From NCBI GenBank assembly GCA_031419715.1, contig JANOLJ010000068.1, forward strand, positions 1 through 37,721: 37,721 nt of DNA, given 5' to 3'. Position numbers and translations under genes: made by a program. This document shows positions 15,683 to 23,492 of this stretch, in pieces; the first letter of the stretch is position 1, and every line of letters begins with the position of its first letter. This DNA is from JAEMQF01 sp031419715. Lineage in GTDB: Bacteria; Pseudomonadota; Gammaproteobacteria; Burkholderiales; Burkholderiaceae_C. The notes under the pieces were generated by a model. It made no database searches. It saw only the letters and a list, made by a program, of their open reading frames with translations, and was not told the origin of the DNA.

Positions 15683-15705
15683 GGCCGCGCGCGCGGCCCT
15701 AATAT
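15683..15705 (+). promoter_or_regulatory. Palindrome and -10-like element upstream of the HDOD gene
   Basis: GGCCGCGCGCGCGGCC (15683-15698) is a perfect 16-bp palindrome. Two bases later TAATAT (15700-15705) resembles a -10. TTGATT at 15673-15678 is too far (21 bases) to be a standard -35. If the -10 is real, the palindrome occupies the spacer and could be an operator. Confidence 0.3.
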
Positions 15706-15734
15706 GGGCTTTGCATTGCCGCGTACGCAGTTCC

Positions 15735-16556
15735 ATGCCCATCGACCCGCAACTTCGCTCGCTGAAGATCGACATTCCAGCCCAGCCTGACGTGCTGGTC
15801 AAACTGTCGCTGATGATGAGCGACGAGAACGTCAATCTGCACGCAGTGGGTGCCTTGATCGCTGGCGACATGGCGCTGGCCTCGGCGGTGCTCAAGACAG
15901 TCAATTCCGCGCTCTATGGCTTGGCCGGCCGGGTGCGCACGGTGCAGCAGGCTGTCACTTACCTGGGCACGCGCGAAATCAGTTCGGTCACCTTTGCGAT
16001 GGGCCTGCGCGCGGTGTTTCCGCATGCGCCGGAACTCGAACCGCTGTGGGAGCGAGCGAGCGTGCGCGCGATGTTGATGGGCCGCATCGGCCAGGCCATC
16101 CGGGTCGATCACTGGGCGGCGCATTCGGCCGGTTTGTTCGAGGAGTGCGGCAAGGCGGTACTGTTCCGACATGCGAGCGGCAAGTATCGGGCGCTGCTGA
16201 AGACGGCGAAAGATGACGAAGAGTTGTTGCTGCTTGAACAACAGGAATTCGGCGTCGGCCACGACGCCTTGGGCGCGGCGCTGTGCGAAACCTGGGGCCT
16301 GGCCGCTGCGGCGGTGAACTGCGTGCGCTACCACGTGATCGTCAACGCCACACGCCAGTTGCCGCAGCAAATTGCCGGGCGCGACATTTGTCTCCTGTCC
16401 GCTCTGGCCAATGCGCTCATGACCGACCCCGACACACTTGAAGAAGTCGCGCGCGTGGTGGCGCCGCAAGCGCAGCTCGACCCGGAATTCGTGGCACGCG
16501 GTGCGCTCGGCGTCAAGGCCCATATCGAAGGCATGATGGCCAAACGAGACGACTGA
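15735..16556 (+). CDS. HDOD domain-containing protein
   Basis: HDOD proteins are non-catalytic relatives of HD phosphohydrolases and often work in signalling, motility or c-di-GMP circuits. This one has 273 residues and is nearly all HDOD domain. It opens IDIPAQPDVLVKLSLMMSDENVNLHAVGALIAGD, the usual LPxxP-like beginning followed by the residues that replace the early HD motif. KTVNSALYGL and VQQAVTYLGTREISSVTFAMGLR are the most conserved stretches. No second domain (GGDEF, EAL, kinase or receiver) is fused. ATG 15735 was chosen; an in-frame TTG at 15711 adds eight residues and is less likely. The gene is 125 bp upstream of the ABC operon and may be a separate unit. Confidence 0.88.
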   Translation: MPIDPQLRSLKIDIPAQPDVLVKLSLMMSDENVNLHAVGALIAGDMALASAVLKTVNSALYGLAGRVRTVQQAVTYLGTREISSVTFAMGLRAVFPHAPELEPLWERASVRAMLMGRIGQAIRVDHWAAHSAGLFEECGKAVLFRHASGKYRALLKTAKDDEELLLLEQQEFGVGHDALGAALCETWGLAAAAVNCVRYHVIVNATRQLPQQIAGRDICLLSALANALMTDPDTLEEVARVVAPQAQLDPEFVARGALGVKAHIEGMMAKRDD

Positions 16557-16654
16557 TCTCAGCGACGCCGACGGCGGCGCCACGGCATTTCACGCCGCAC
16601 CGCGCCACTTCGTCGCATTGCCGTGGCGCGCCGCGTCCGGCCCGCGCAGACTGC

Positions 16655-16679
16655 ATGCACCTTTCCACCCGAGGTGCAT
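16655..16679 (+). promoter_or_regulatory. Perfect inverted repeat covering the ribosome-binding site of the envelope operon
   Basis: ATGCACCT (16655-16662) and AGGTGCAT (16672-16679) are exact inverse copies with a 9-base spacer. The only Shine-Dalgarno candidate for the ATG at 16682 is GAGG at 16671-16674, mostly inside the right arm. The hairpin would therefore hide the ribosome-binding site. An alternative is that the dyad is an operator in DNA, or that translation starts at the ATG at 16655 inside the left arm. Confidence 0.6.
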
Positions 16680-16681
16680 TC

Positions 16682-17380
16682 ATGAACCATCGAGCACTTT
16701 CCCGTTGCGCAGCGCCGCAATCGACCCGCGGCGCGCGGCTGCGCCTGTTCGCCGCGGCCGCGCTGATCGCCAGTCTCGCGGCGCCTTTCGCCGGCCCGGC
16801 GCGCTCGGCCGACGCTGCGGCGTTCAACGCCGCGATCGTCGAGTCCCAGCGCGCCAACAGCGGCATCGAGAGCGCCGTCGAGAGCGCCGCCGAACGCTTC
16901 GGCGCGTTGGCGTCGGCGACTCCCGGCGATCCCGTGGTGCTGGCCTACAGCGGCGCGGCCACGGCGCTGCGCGCGCGCACCACGATGCTGCCATGGAAGA
17001 AGATGAGCTTTGCCGAGGACGGCCTGGCGCAGATCGACAAGGCGCTCGCGCTGCTGAACGCTGCGCACGACGCACCGCTGTACCGCGACACTCCAGCCAG
17101 CCTGGAGACTCGTTTCACCGCGGCGAGCGTGTTCTTGGCGCTGCCGGGAATGTTCAACCGGCATGCGCGCGGCGCCAAGCTGCTCGACGAAGTTCTGGCC
17201 AGTCCGATGCTCAGCTCCGCCCCGCTGCCGTTTCGCGGTGCGGTGTGGCTGCGTGCCGGTGTTGAGGCAAGTGCCGACAAGCGCACTGAGGACGCTCGGC
17301 GTCTGTTGCAGCAAGTGCTGAACAGCGGCGCACCGCAAGCGGAACAGGCCCAGGCCAAGCTGAAGGAGCTCGCATCGTGA
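16682..17380 (+). CDS. Exported alpha-helical (TPR-like) protein of the ABC operon
   Basis: Not recognised as a named family. The 232-residue product starts with a long basic n-region and a hydrophobic core ending AGPARSADA, a secretion signal of about 40-45 residues. The mature part is helical: AERFGALASATPGDPVVLAYSGAATALRARTT, FAEDGLAQIDKALALL, and a C-terminal DARRLLQQVLNSG...QAQAKLKELA pair typical of a TPR-like helix hairpin. It could be a periplasmic adaptor for the transporter. ATG 16682 is preferred because of the GAGG element before it; an in-frame ATG at 16655 adds nine residues. The stop overlaps the GTG start of the ATPase gene. Confidence 0.75.
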   Translation: MNHRALSRCAAPQSTRGARLRLFAAAALIASLAAPFAGPARSADAAAFNAAIVESQRANSGIESAVESAAERFGALASATPGDPVVLAYSGAATALRARTTMLPWKKMSFAEDGLAQIDKALALLNAAHDAPLYRDTPASLETRFTAASVFLALPGMFNRHARGAKLLDEVLASPMLSSAPLPFRGAVWLRAGVEASADKRTEDARRLLQQVLNSGAPQAEQAQAKLKELAS

Positions 17381-18090
17381 GGCCGGCGAACCCCAACGTG
17401 CCGGTTCTCGAATTGCGAGGTATCAGCAAGACCTATCGCCTCGGCCAGCATGTGGTGCCGGCGCTGCGCGGCGTCGATCTGCTCGTGCAGCCGGGCGAAA
17501 TGCTCGCGCTCACCGGTCCGTCGGGCAGCGGCAAGAGTACCTTGCTGAATCTGGCCGGGCTGATCGACCGGCCCGACGCAGGCGAAATCCGGCTGCTTGG
17601 CAAGAATGTGACAGCGCTCGGTGAGACCGAGGCGACGCATCTTCGGCGCGACACCATCGGGTTCGTGTTCCAGGGCTTCAACCTGGTGCCGGTGATGACG
17701 GTGGCGGACAACATCGACTACCCGCTGTTCCTGACGGGCATCCGCGCTCAGGAGCGGCGTCGGCGGGTCGCCGACATGCTGCGCGCGGTCGGCCTGGAAG
17801 AACACGCGCGGCACCGGCCCGACGCGCTCTCGGGCGGGCAACGTCAGCGCGTCGCGATCGCCCGCGCACTGATCAAGGGCCCGAGCCTGGTGATCGCGGA
17901 CGAACCCACGGCGAGCCTGGATTCGCACACCGCCGACCAAGTGCTCGATGTGATGCGCGAATGCGGTCACGCCCAGGGTGCGGCGTTCCTCATCGCGAGC
18001 CACGACCCGCGCCTGGTGCGGCGTTGCGATCGTGTCATCGCCCTGCTTGACGGCAGCATCGTCGGCGCGGCGCAAAGGGTTGCCGCATGA
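17377..18090 (+). CDS. ABC transporter ATP-binding protein (MacB/LolD type)
   Basis: This 237-residue ATPase powers the adjacent FtsX-like permease. Walker A GPSGSGKS is at 47-54, the Q-loop in GFVFQGFNLVP at about 95-105, the signature LSGGQ at 151-155, Walker B LVIADE at 171-176 and the H-loop in IASHD near 205. The sequence is of the MacB/LolD/FtsE class, whose members drive mechanotransmission rather than classical import. It uses a GTG start overlapping the previous stop (GTGA), and its own stop overlaps the permease start (ATGA). LolD itself is normally next to lolC and lolE, which are absent here, so this is a paralogue and not the housekeeping LolD. Confidence 0.93.
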   Translation: MRPANPNVPVLELRGISKTYRLGQHVVPALRGVDLLVQPGEMLALTGPSGSGKSTLLNLAGLIDRPDAGEIRLLGKNVTALGETEATHLRRDTIGFVFQGFNLVPVMTVADNIDYPLFLTGIRAQERRRRVADMLRAVGLEEHARHRPDALSGGQRQRVAIARALIKGPSLVIADEPTASLDSHTADQVLDVMRECGHAQGAAFLIASHDPRLVRRCDRVIALLDGSIVGAAQRVAA

Positions 18091-19301
18091 ACATCCGATG
18101 GCTCAAGTTCGCCTGGCTCAATACCCTGCGCAATCGGCGGCGCTCGGCCGTGACGGTGGCGATTGCCGCGCTCGGCACGGCGGCGATTCTGCTCGCAGGC
18201 GGTTTTGCCTTGTTCACCTACCAGGGTCTGGCGCAGATCTCGGCGCGCACCACCGGCCACTTGATCGTCGCCACGCCGGCCCAGTTTGCGCGCGACGAAG
18301 ACATGCCATTGCAAAACGGCCTGGACGGCGTGGCCGCATTGCGCCAGCAGTTGCTTGCCGACCCCGCCGTGCGGCAAGTGCTGCCGCGCGTGGAGTTCAC
18401 CGGCCTGATCAGCAACGGCGACAAGTCCACCGTGATGATGGTCGCCGGCATCGACCCCGACGCCGAGTTCGCTGTCAAAGGGCCATTCCTGACCGTCAAG
18501 GCCGGCGCCATGCTGGCTTCGGGCGAGCGCAATCAGGTCATGCTGGGCGCGGCTCTGGCGCGCAGCCTCAAGGCCGAGCCGGGGGCGGGTCTGACCCTGC
18601 TGACGAGCACGACGGAAGGCGCGCTGAACGCGCTCGACGTGACGGTGAAAGGCGTGTTTGCGACCGGCATCCCCGATGTCGACAAACGCCTCGTCTACAC
18701 CGACTTGGAGACCGCGCAAAAACTGCTCGTGACGCAGCGCGTCACCAGCCTGGGCGTGTTCCTGAACCGGATGGAGAACACTGATGCGGCGCGCGCGCGC
18801 ATCGCCGCGGCGCTGCCGAGTCTGGCGGTGCAGACCTGGGTCGAGCAGGCGTTCTTCTACAAGAGCGTCAAGCAGCTCTACAACCGGATCTTCGGCGCGC
18901 TCGGCCTGATCATCGGCGTGATCGTGATCTTCGTCGTGGCCAATGCGATGGCGATGGCGATTGTGGAACGCACCCGCGAAATCGGCACGCTGCGCGCGCT
19001 CGGTACCCTGCCCTCGCAGTTGACCAGCACGTTTGCCCTGGAAGGGCTGTTGCTCGGCGGCGTGGGCGCGGTGCTCGGCAGCCTGATCGCGCTCGGCGTA
19101 TCCGTGGCGCTGCTGATCTTCCCGGTGGAAATGCCGCCGCCGCCCGGGCGCAGCACCGGTTACCCGCTGCAAATCGCGATCGATCCGTCGCTCTACGGCG
19201 GCACGCTCCTGGCGATGCTGCTGCTCGCGCTGATCGCCTCGGCGCTCGTCGCGCGGCGCAGCGTCGCCCGGCCGATCGTTGACGCACTCGCCCACACCTG
19301 A
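18087..19301 (+). CDS. FtsX-like ABC transporter permease
   Basis: This 404-residue inner-membrane permease has the MacB/LolC topology: one helix at about 20-46 (VTVAIAALGTAAILLAGGFALF), a large periplasmic domain of about 220 residues, and three C-terminal helices near 267-291, 316-345 and 368-389. The FtsX core contains VANAMAMAIVERTREIGTLRALGT, the coupling segment that contacts the ATPase. Only one permease gene is present, so the transporter is probably a homodimer as in MacB, unlike the LolC/LolE pair. The gene is translationally coupled to the ATPase gene and 30 bp upstream of the LolA-like gene. Confidence 0.92.
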   Translation: MNIRWLKFAWLNTLRNRRRSAVTVAIAALGTAAILLAGGFALFTYQGLAQISARTTGHLIVATPAQFARDEDMPLQNGLDGVAALRQQLLADPAVRQVLPRVEFTGLISNGDKSTVMMVAGIDPDAEFAVKGPFLTVKAGAMLASGERNQVMLGAALARSLKAEPGAGLTLLTSTTEGALNALDVTVKGVFATGIPDVDKRLVYTDLETAQKLLVTQRVTSLGVFLNRMENTDAARARIAAALPSLAVQTWVEQAFFYKSVKQLYNRIFGALGLIIGVIVIFVVANAMAMAIVERTREIGTLRALGTLPSQLTSTFALEGLLLGGVGAVLGSLIALGVSVALLIFPVEMPPPPGRSTGYPLQIAIDPSLYGGTLLAMLLLALIASALVARRSVARPIVDALAHT

Positions 19302-19331
19302 CGCGCAATGAGCATTGCCAAAGGAACTGCC

Positions 19332-20090
19332 ATGAAACGCCGCATTTCGATCGCACTGTACAGCGCCACCCTGCTCATTGCCGTGCTCGGCGCCAGCGTC
19401 GCCGACGCGGCGCCCGACGTGACGGCACTGCTCGTCGCCGCCGACCGCTACCGCAGCGGCCAGGCGAATCTGCAGGTCGAGACCGAGGTCAAAGTGTTGA
19501 ACCGTGACGGCTCGCCCGACAAGGAGCGCCGCTACACCGTGTTCGCGCAGGCACAACGCAAGTCGCTCGTGCTGATGCGCTCACCCGCCGAGCAGGGCCA
19601 GAAGGTGCTGATGCTCGGCGACGACTTCTGGTTGCTGCTGCCGGGCAGCCAGCGCGCGCTGCGCATCACGGCGTCGCAAAAGCTGCTCGGCGATGCATCC
19701 ACAGGTGACATCGCCACGCTGAGCTGGGCCGCGGACTACAGCGGCACCTTCGTCGGCGAAGAGCAGTGTGGCGCCCAACCCTGCTGGCACCTGAGCTTGC
19801 AGGCGGCACACAAGGGGTCAAGTTACCAGCGCATCGAATTGTGGATCGGCAAGCCACGCGGCGAGCCTCTCGCCGCCGACTTGTATGTGCAGTCGGACAA
19901 GCTCGCCAAACAGGCGCGCTTCGTGTTCGACAAGCCCGACGCGCCCACCATGGTCACGGAGATGGTGTTGCAAGACCGACTGAGCAGCCACAAGGAGACC
20001 CGCGTGCGCTATGTGTCGCGCCAGGCCAGGGTCGTACCCGAGGCGTGGCTGAACCCGATGTTCCTGGCCCGCAACCCGGCGTTGGAATGA
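19332..20090 (+). CDS. Outer membrane lipoprotein-sorting (LolA-like) periplasmic protein
   Basis: From ATG 19332 the product is 252 residues with a clear signal peptide (ISIALYSATLLIAVLGASVADA, cleavage about residue 26). The rest matches the LolA-like family annotated as outer membrane lipoprotein-sorting protein: an early amphipathic helix (VTALLVAADRYRSG), strands such as RYTVFAQAQRKSLVLMRSPAEQGQKVLMLGDDFWLLLP, and WYLSL-like strands around a CGAQPC pair that could form a disulfide. Proteins of this fold carry acyl groups in a hydrophobic half-barrel. AAGGA precedes the ATG with good spacing, so it was chosen over an in-frame ATG at 19308. The last codons overlap the next gene (ATGA). Confidence 0.85.
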   Translation: MKRRISIALYSATLLIAVLGASVADAAPDVTALLVAADRYRSGQANLQVETEVKVLNRDGSPDKERRYTVFAQAQRKSLVLMRSPAEQGQKVLMLGDDFWLLLPGSQRALRITASQKLLGDASTGDIATLSWAADYSGTFVGEEQCGAQPCWHLSLQAAHKGSSYQRIELWIGKPRGEPLAADLYVQSDKLAKQARFVFDKPDAPTMVTEMVLQDRLSSHKETRVRYVSRQARVVPEAWLNPMFLARNPALE

Positions 20091-21478
20091 AGCGGGCGCT
20101 GTCACCGATGAGGGCAGGTTGTGCGCCCATCTTGGCTTGGTCGTTCGCGCTGTGTGCGGCCCTTGCGGCCCTTGCGGCACATCCGGTCGGCGCGACCGAG
20201 GATCCGGCTGCCGCCGCGAACGCCACCGTGGATGCCGACGCGAATTCCGACGCGCTGCGCGGCGAGGTCCGCCTGCGCCACGACTCCCGAGCAACGCGAC
20301 ACGCCGGGCCGCTTGCCGCCGCGACCTCGCTCAGCCCCGGCATCGCACCGGTGCCGCGCAGCGCCAGCGTGGCCGAGGCTGAATTGCGCGGTACCTGGCA
20401 CGCGCCGGCAGTTGCGCGAACACGCACATCGCTCACTGGCGCCGCCTGGCTGGAAACCGAGCGTCGCGAACAAGGCGGCGCCCATACGACGCACAGCAGC
20501 GCACGCCTGAACGAAGGTTTTGTCGCGGGCGACTTCGGAGCCTGGCAAGCCAGCGCCGGCAAGAAGATCGTGGCCTGGGACATCGGCCACGGCTTTCGCC
20601 CCAACGACCTGGTGCAACAGGAACCGCGGCGCACGCTGCTCGCGCTGGCGCAAGAGGGCCGGCCGCTGATCGAGCTTGAGCACTATGCCCAGCAGAGCGC
20701 TGCCGCGCTGGTGTGGGTGAACCCGCACCACGCCAACGCCGCGCCCGACGCGCAGCGCGGCGCGGCCGAAAGCGCCCTGGCGGTGCGTGGCTATCTGCGT
20801 GACGTTGGCGCCGACTGGCACGCCTTCGGTCGCTGGGGGCGCGATACGCGCGCCAGCGTCGGCGCCGCGCTGGCGTGGGTCGCCACCGAGGAGTTGGAGT
20901 TGCATGCCTCGACGCGGATCCTGCAACGCCACACCGGATGGCGGATCGACCCTCAGGCGGGCACCGCGCCGGTCGCGGCCAATCCATGGCAGCAGGCGAC
21001 GCTGGGCCGCAGTGCCCAAGGTCTGCTCGGCGGGAGTTGGACCGGCGCAGGGCAAATCAGCCTGCTGGCCGAATGGTGGTACGACGGTACCGCCTTGGCG
21101 GACCGTGAGTGGGGTGCCTGGGAGGCGCGCAACCGCGGGCTCGTCGCGTTCGCCAGCCAAAGCGGCCTGCCGCGGAACTTGATCGAGGCCGGCGCCGGCA
21201 ACCTGGCGTGGCAGGCCACGCCCTTCGCGGCCGACAACCTGCGCCGCAACAATGTCTTCATGCGCCTGGCGTGGCAGCCGGCGGGATGGGTCGTGTCGCT
21301 CGACGCGCTGCTCACTCCCAGCGATCGCGGGCATGTGATCACGGCCGCGGCGCAATGGCAAGGCGAGCGGCTTCGTGTCAATGCGGCGTGGCGGGTCTAC
21401 GGCGGCCCGGCCGACGCGCTGTTCGCGATGCTTCCGCAACGCAGCGCCGCGGTGCTTGCCGCCGCCTGGGCGTTTTGA
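20087..21478 (+). CDS. Predicted outer-membrane beta-barrel protein of the ABC operon
   Basis: I do not recognise a named family. The 463-residue product has a signal peptide (LAWSFALCAALAALAAHPVGA) followed by alternating amphipathic strands across its length. It ends in VLAAAWAF, a C-terminal phenylalanine as in BAM-recognised barrels. Distinct segments are GKKIVAWDIGHGFRPNDLVQQEPRR near 160-185 and LIELEHYAQQSAAALVWVNP. The strands are rich in Trp, Arg and Gly. Position in the operon, four bases overlapping the LolA-like gene, suggests it is the outer-membrane end of the pathway. A DUF1302-like or porin-like relation is possible but not shown. Confidence 0.65.
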   Translation: MKRALSPMRAGCAPILAWSFALCAALAALAAHPVGATEDPAAAANATVDADANSDALRGEVRLRHDSRATRHAGPLAAATSLSPGIAPVPRSASVAEAELRGTWHAPAVARTRTSLTGAAWLETERREQGGAHTTHSSARLNEGFVAGDFGAWQASAGKKIVAWDIGHGFRPNDLVQQEPRRTLLALAQEGRPLIELEHYAQQSAAALVWVNPHHANAAPDAQRGAAESALAVRGYLRDVGADWHAFGRWGRDTRASVGAALAWVATEELELHASTRILQRHTGWRIDPQAGTAPVAANPWQQATLGRSAQGLLGGSWTGAGQISLLAEWWYDGTALADREWGAWEARNRGLVAFASQSGLPRNLIEAGAGNLAWQATPFAADNLRRNNVFMRLAWQPAGWVVSLDALLTPSDRGHVITAAAQWQGERLRVNAAWRVYGGPADALFAMLPQRSAAVLAAAWAF

Positions 21479-21516
21479 GGCGGCGCGCTACGTTGCCGAC
21501 GAACGCCTGTCGCACA

Positions 21517-22665
21517 ATGTCGAACCGCTCCTTGCCACCGGCCCCGCGCTGGCCCAGCGCCGTGCCGTCCCGCTTGCCCACAGACAACGCCACCAGCCTC
21601 GCGCGCATGATCGGTCTGCACTTCTTGCAGGTCTTTGCGTTCAACAGCGTGCTCGCGGCGCTACAAGTCATCGCCATTCCCGGTCCCTGGAGTATCAAGT
21701 TCGTCTACTCGCAAGCCATCGGTCTGAGCATCTGGGCGATCATCGATTTCGGGCGGCTCGCCTTATGCGCCGATTCGGACCGCGGCTGGCCGACGCCGCT
21801 GCGCGCCGCGCTCTTGCTGGTCGTGGGCATCCTGGGCGGCTACACGATAGGCACCTTGATTGGCGATGCCTATGCCGGCGTCTCCACCTGGGAGCTATGG
21901 GCGCACTCGCCGCGTCGCCTTGCGGCGACGCTGGCCGGCACGCTGTTCGTCGCGAGCATTGCGACCTACTTTTTCCACAGCCGCGGCCGCGACGTCCATC
22001 AGCGCGCCCAACTCGCCGCGAGCGAACGCGACGCCACGCTGGCCAAGCTGACCCTGCTGCAATCGCAACTCGAGCCGCACATGCTGTTCAATACGCTGGC
22101 CAATTTGCGCGTGCTCATCGCCGTGGACCCGACGCGCGCGCAGGCGATGCTCGACCGGCTCATCGCCTACCTGCGCGCCACGCTCAGCGCGTCGCGCAGC
22201 CAGGCCCACGCGCTGGCGGCGGAGTTCGAGCGCGTTGACGACTTCCTGTCGCTAATGGGGGTTCGCATGGGCGATCGGCTGTGCAGCCGGCTCGACCTGC
22301 CGCAGGCGCTGCGCGACTTGCCCGTGCCGCCGCTGCTGCTCCAGCCGCTCGTCGAAAACGCCGTGAAGCATGGCCTGGAACCCAAGGTCGAGGGCGGGCG
22401 CATCGACGTGAGCGCCGTGCGCGACGGGCCGTGGCTGCACTTGACGGTGCGCGACACCGGTGTCGGCCTCGGGTCGGCGGCGCCCGCGATCGGCGGCGAG
22501 GCTGCCGCAGTGCCGCCCACGACGTTCGGTCTGAGCCAGGTGCGCGAGCGCCTGCAGGTGCTGTATGGCGATCGAGCGACCCTCACGCTGCACGCCGCAG
22601 CCGACGCCGAAGGCGGTGTGTTGGCGCGCATCACGCTGCCGCTGGACGCGCCGCCGCCGCCATGA
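21517..22665 (+). CDS. LytS/AlgZ-type sensor histidine kinase
   Basis: This 382-residue membrane kinase belongs to the His_kinase (LytS/AlgZ/YehU) family. It has four predicted helices in residues 30-155 (for example LHFLQVFAFNSVLAALQVIAI and AALLLVVGILGGYTIGTLIG) and no recognisable extracellular sensor domain. The phosphoacceptor region reads LTLLQSQLEPHMLFNTLANL with H188. The N-box is LVENAVKHGLEP with N281, and the G-box DTGVGLG begins at 313. It starts 38 bp after the barrel gene and overlaps the response regulator by four bases (ATGA), so it may belong to the same transcript and may respond to the envelope process the operon serves. Confidence 0.93.
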   Translation: MSNRSLPPAPRWPSAVPSRLPTDNATSLARMIGLHFLQVFAFNSVLAALQVIAIPGPWSIKFVYSQAIGLSIWAIIDFGRLALCADSDRGWPTPLRAALLLVVGILGGYTIGTLIGDAYAGVSTWELWAHSPRRLAATLAGTLFVASIATYFFHSRGRDVHQRAQLAASERDATLAKLTLLQSQLEPHMLFNTLANLRVLIAVDPTRAQAMLDRLIAYLRATLSASRSQAHALAAEFERVDDFLSLMGVRMGDRLCSRLDLPQALRDLPVPPLLLQPLVENAVKHGLEPKVEGGRIDVSAVRDGPWLHLTVRDTGVGLGSAAPAIGGEAAAVPPTTFGLSQVRERLQVLYGDRATLTLHAAADAEGGVLARITLPLDAPPPP

Positions 22666-23483
22666 CACCCACGGCCCTCATCGCCGAAGACGAACCCCTG
22701 CTGGCGCAAGGGCTGCGGACTGAACTGGCGCGGCTTTGGCCGGAGTTGCGCATCGTTGCGAACGTCGGTGATGGCGCCCAGGCGTTGCAGCAAGCCCTGG
22801 CGCTACAACCCTCGCTGTGTTTCCTCGACATCCGCATGCCCGCGCTGACCGGCCTCGAAGTCGCGCAGGCCTTGGCCGAGGACTGGCCAGGCGCGAGTGC
22901 GCAAGGGGCTGCGGACTTTCCGCTGCTCGTCTTCATCACCGCTTACGACCAATATGCCGTGCAGGCGTTCGAAGCGCAGGCGGTGGACTACCTGCTCAAG
23001 CCCGTGCAGGCCGAGCGTCTGGCGCTGTGCTGCGAGCGGCTGCGCCAGCGCTTGTCGCAACGTGACAACGACGGCGCGCCGACGGCATTGAACCAGGCGG
23101 TCGAGCAATTGCGCGCGCTGCTCGGGCCGGCGGGGAGTGCGCGGCAAGCCGAGTTGCCAAGGCTCGATGTGCTCCAGGGCGGCGTCGGCGCGACGGTTTA
23201 CCTGGTGCCGGTGGATGAAGTCATCTACTTCGAAGCCGCGGACAAGTACCTGCGCGTCATCACCGCCGAGCGCGAACATCTGGTGCGCCTGTCGCTGCGC
23301 GAACTGCTGCCTCGACTCGACGCCGAGCGCTTCTGGCAGGTGCATCGTGGGCTGGTCGTGCAGGCGCGGTGCATCGCAAGCGCCACGCGTGAGGAGTCGG
23401 GCCGGGTGTTGCTCAGCCTGCGCGGGCGCGCCGAAAAACTCAGCGTGAGCCGCCTCTACGCCCACCTGTTCAAGGCGATGTAG
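22662..23483 (+). CDS. LytTR-family DNA-binding response regulator
   Basis: This 273-residue protein has a receiver domain (2-125) with the acidic pair in IAEDEP (E9-D10), phosphoacceptor D56 in CFLDIRMP, T93 in FITAYD and K113 in YLLKPV. A C-terminal LytTR domain spans about 165-270 (VYLVPVDEVIYFEAADKYLRV, RFWQVHRGLVV). It is the cognate partner of the kinase that overlaps it by four bases. AlgR-, LytR- and YehT-type regulators of this class bind direct repeats upstream of envelope or surface genes. It ends 9 bp from the convergent HAD gene. Confidence 0.94.
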   Translation: MTPTALIAEDEPLLAQGLRTELARLWPELRIVANVGDGAQALQQALALQPSLCFLDIRMPALTGLEVAQALAEDWPGASAQGAADFPLLVFITAYDQYAVQAFEAQAVDYLLKPVQAERLALCCERLRQRLSQRDNDGAPTALNQAVEQLRALLGPAGSARQAELPRLDVLQGGVGATVYLVPVDEVIYFEAADKYLRVITAEREHLVRLSLRELLPRLDAERFWQVHRGLVVQARCIASATREESGRVLLSLRGRAEKLSVSRLYAHLFKAM

Positions 23484-23492
23484 CGGGCCCGG

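Larger units (their letters stand above)
15213..15734. other. Gene-free region between the GMC pseudogene and the HDOD gene
   Basis: These 522 bp contain no recognisable protein. They hold two and a half copies of an 11-bp direct repeat (GCCAGTGACCC at 15256-15266 and 15267-15277, and GCCAGTGTCC at 15278-15287). A short frame at 15414-15653 has a good GAGGAG Shine-Dalgarno element but an unrecognisable Ser/Arg/Pro-rich product. A 16-bp palindrome lies close to a -10-like TAATAT before the HDOD gene. The repeats beside a decayed gene suggest remnant DNA, but no insertion-sequence end could be identified. Confidence 0.5.

Noticed and set aside
17967..19556. 529-codon minus-strand frame
   Set aside because: It lies opposite the ABC ATPase and permease genes, which have clear motifs; its His/Arg/Gln-rich composition is typical of antisense frames in high-GC DNA.
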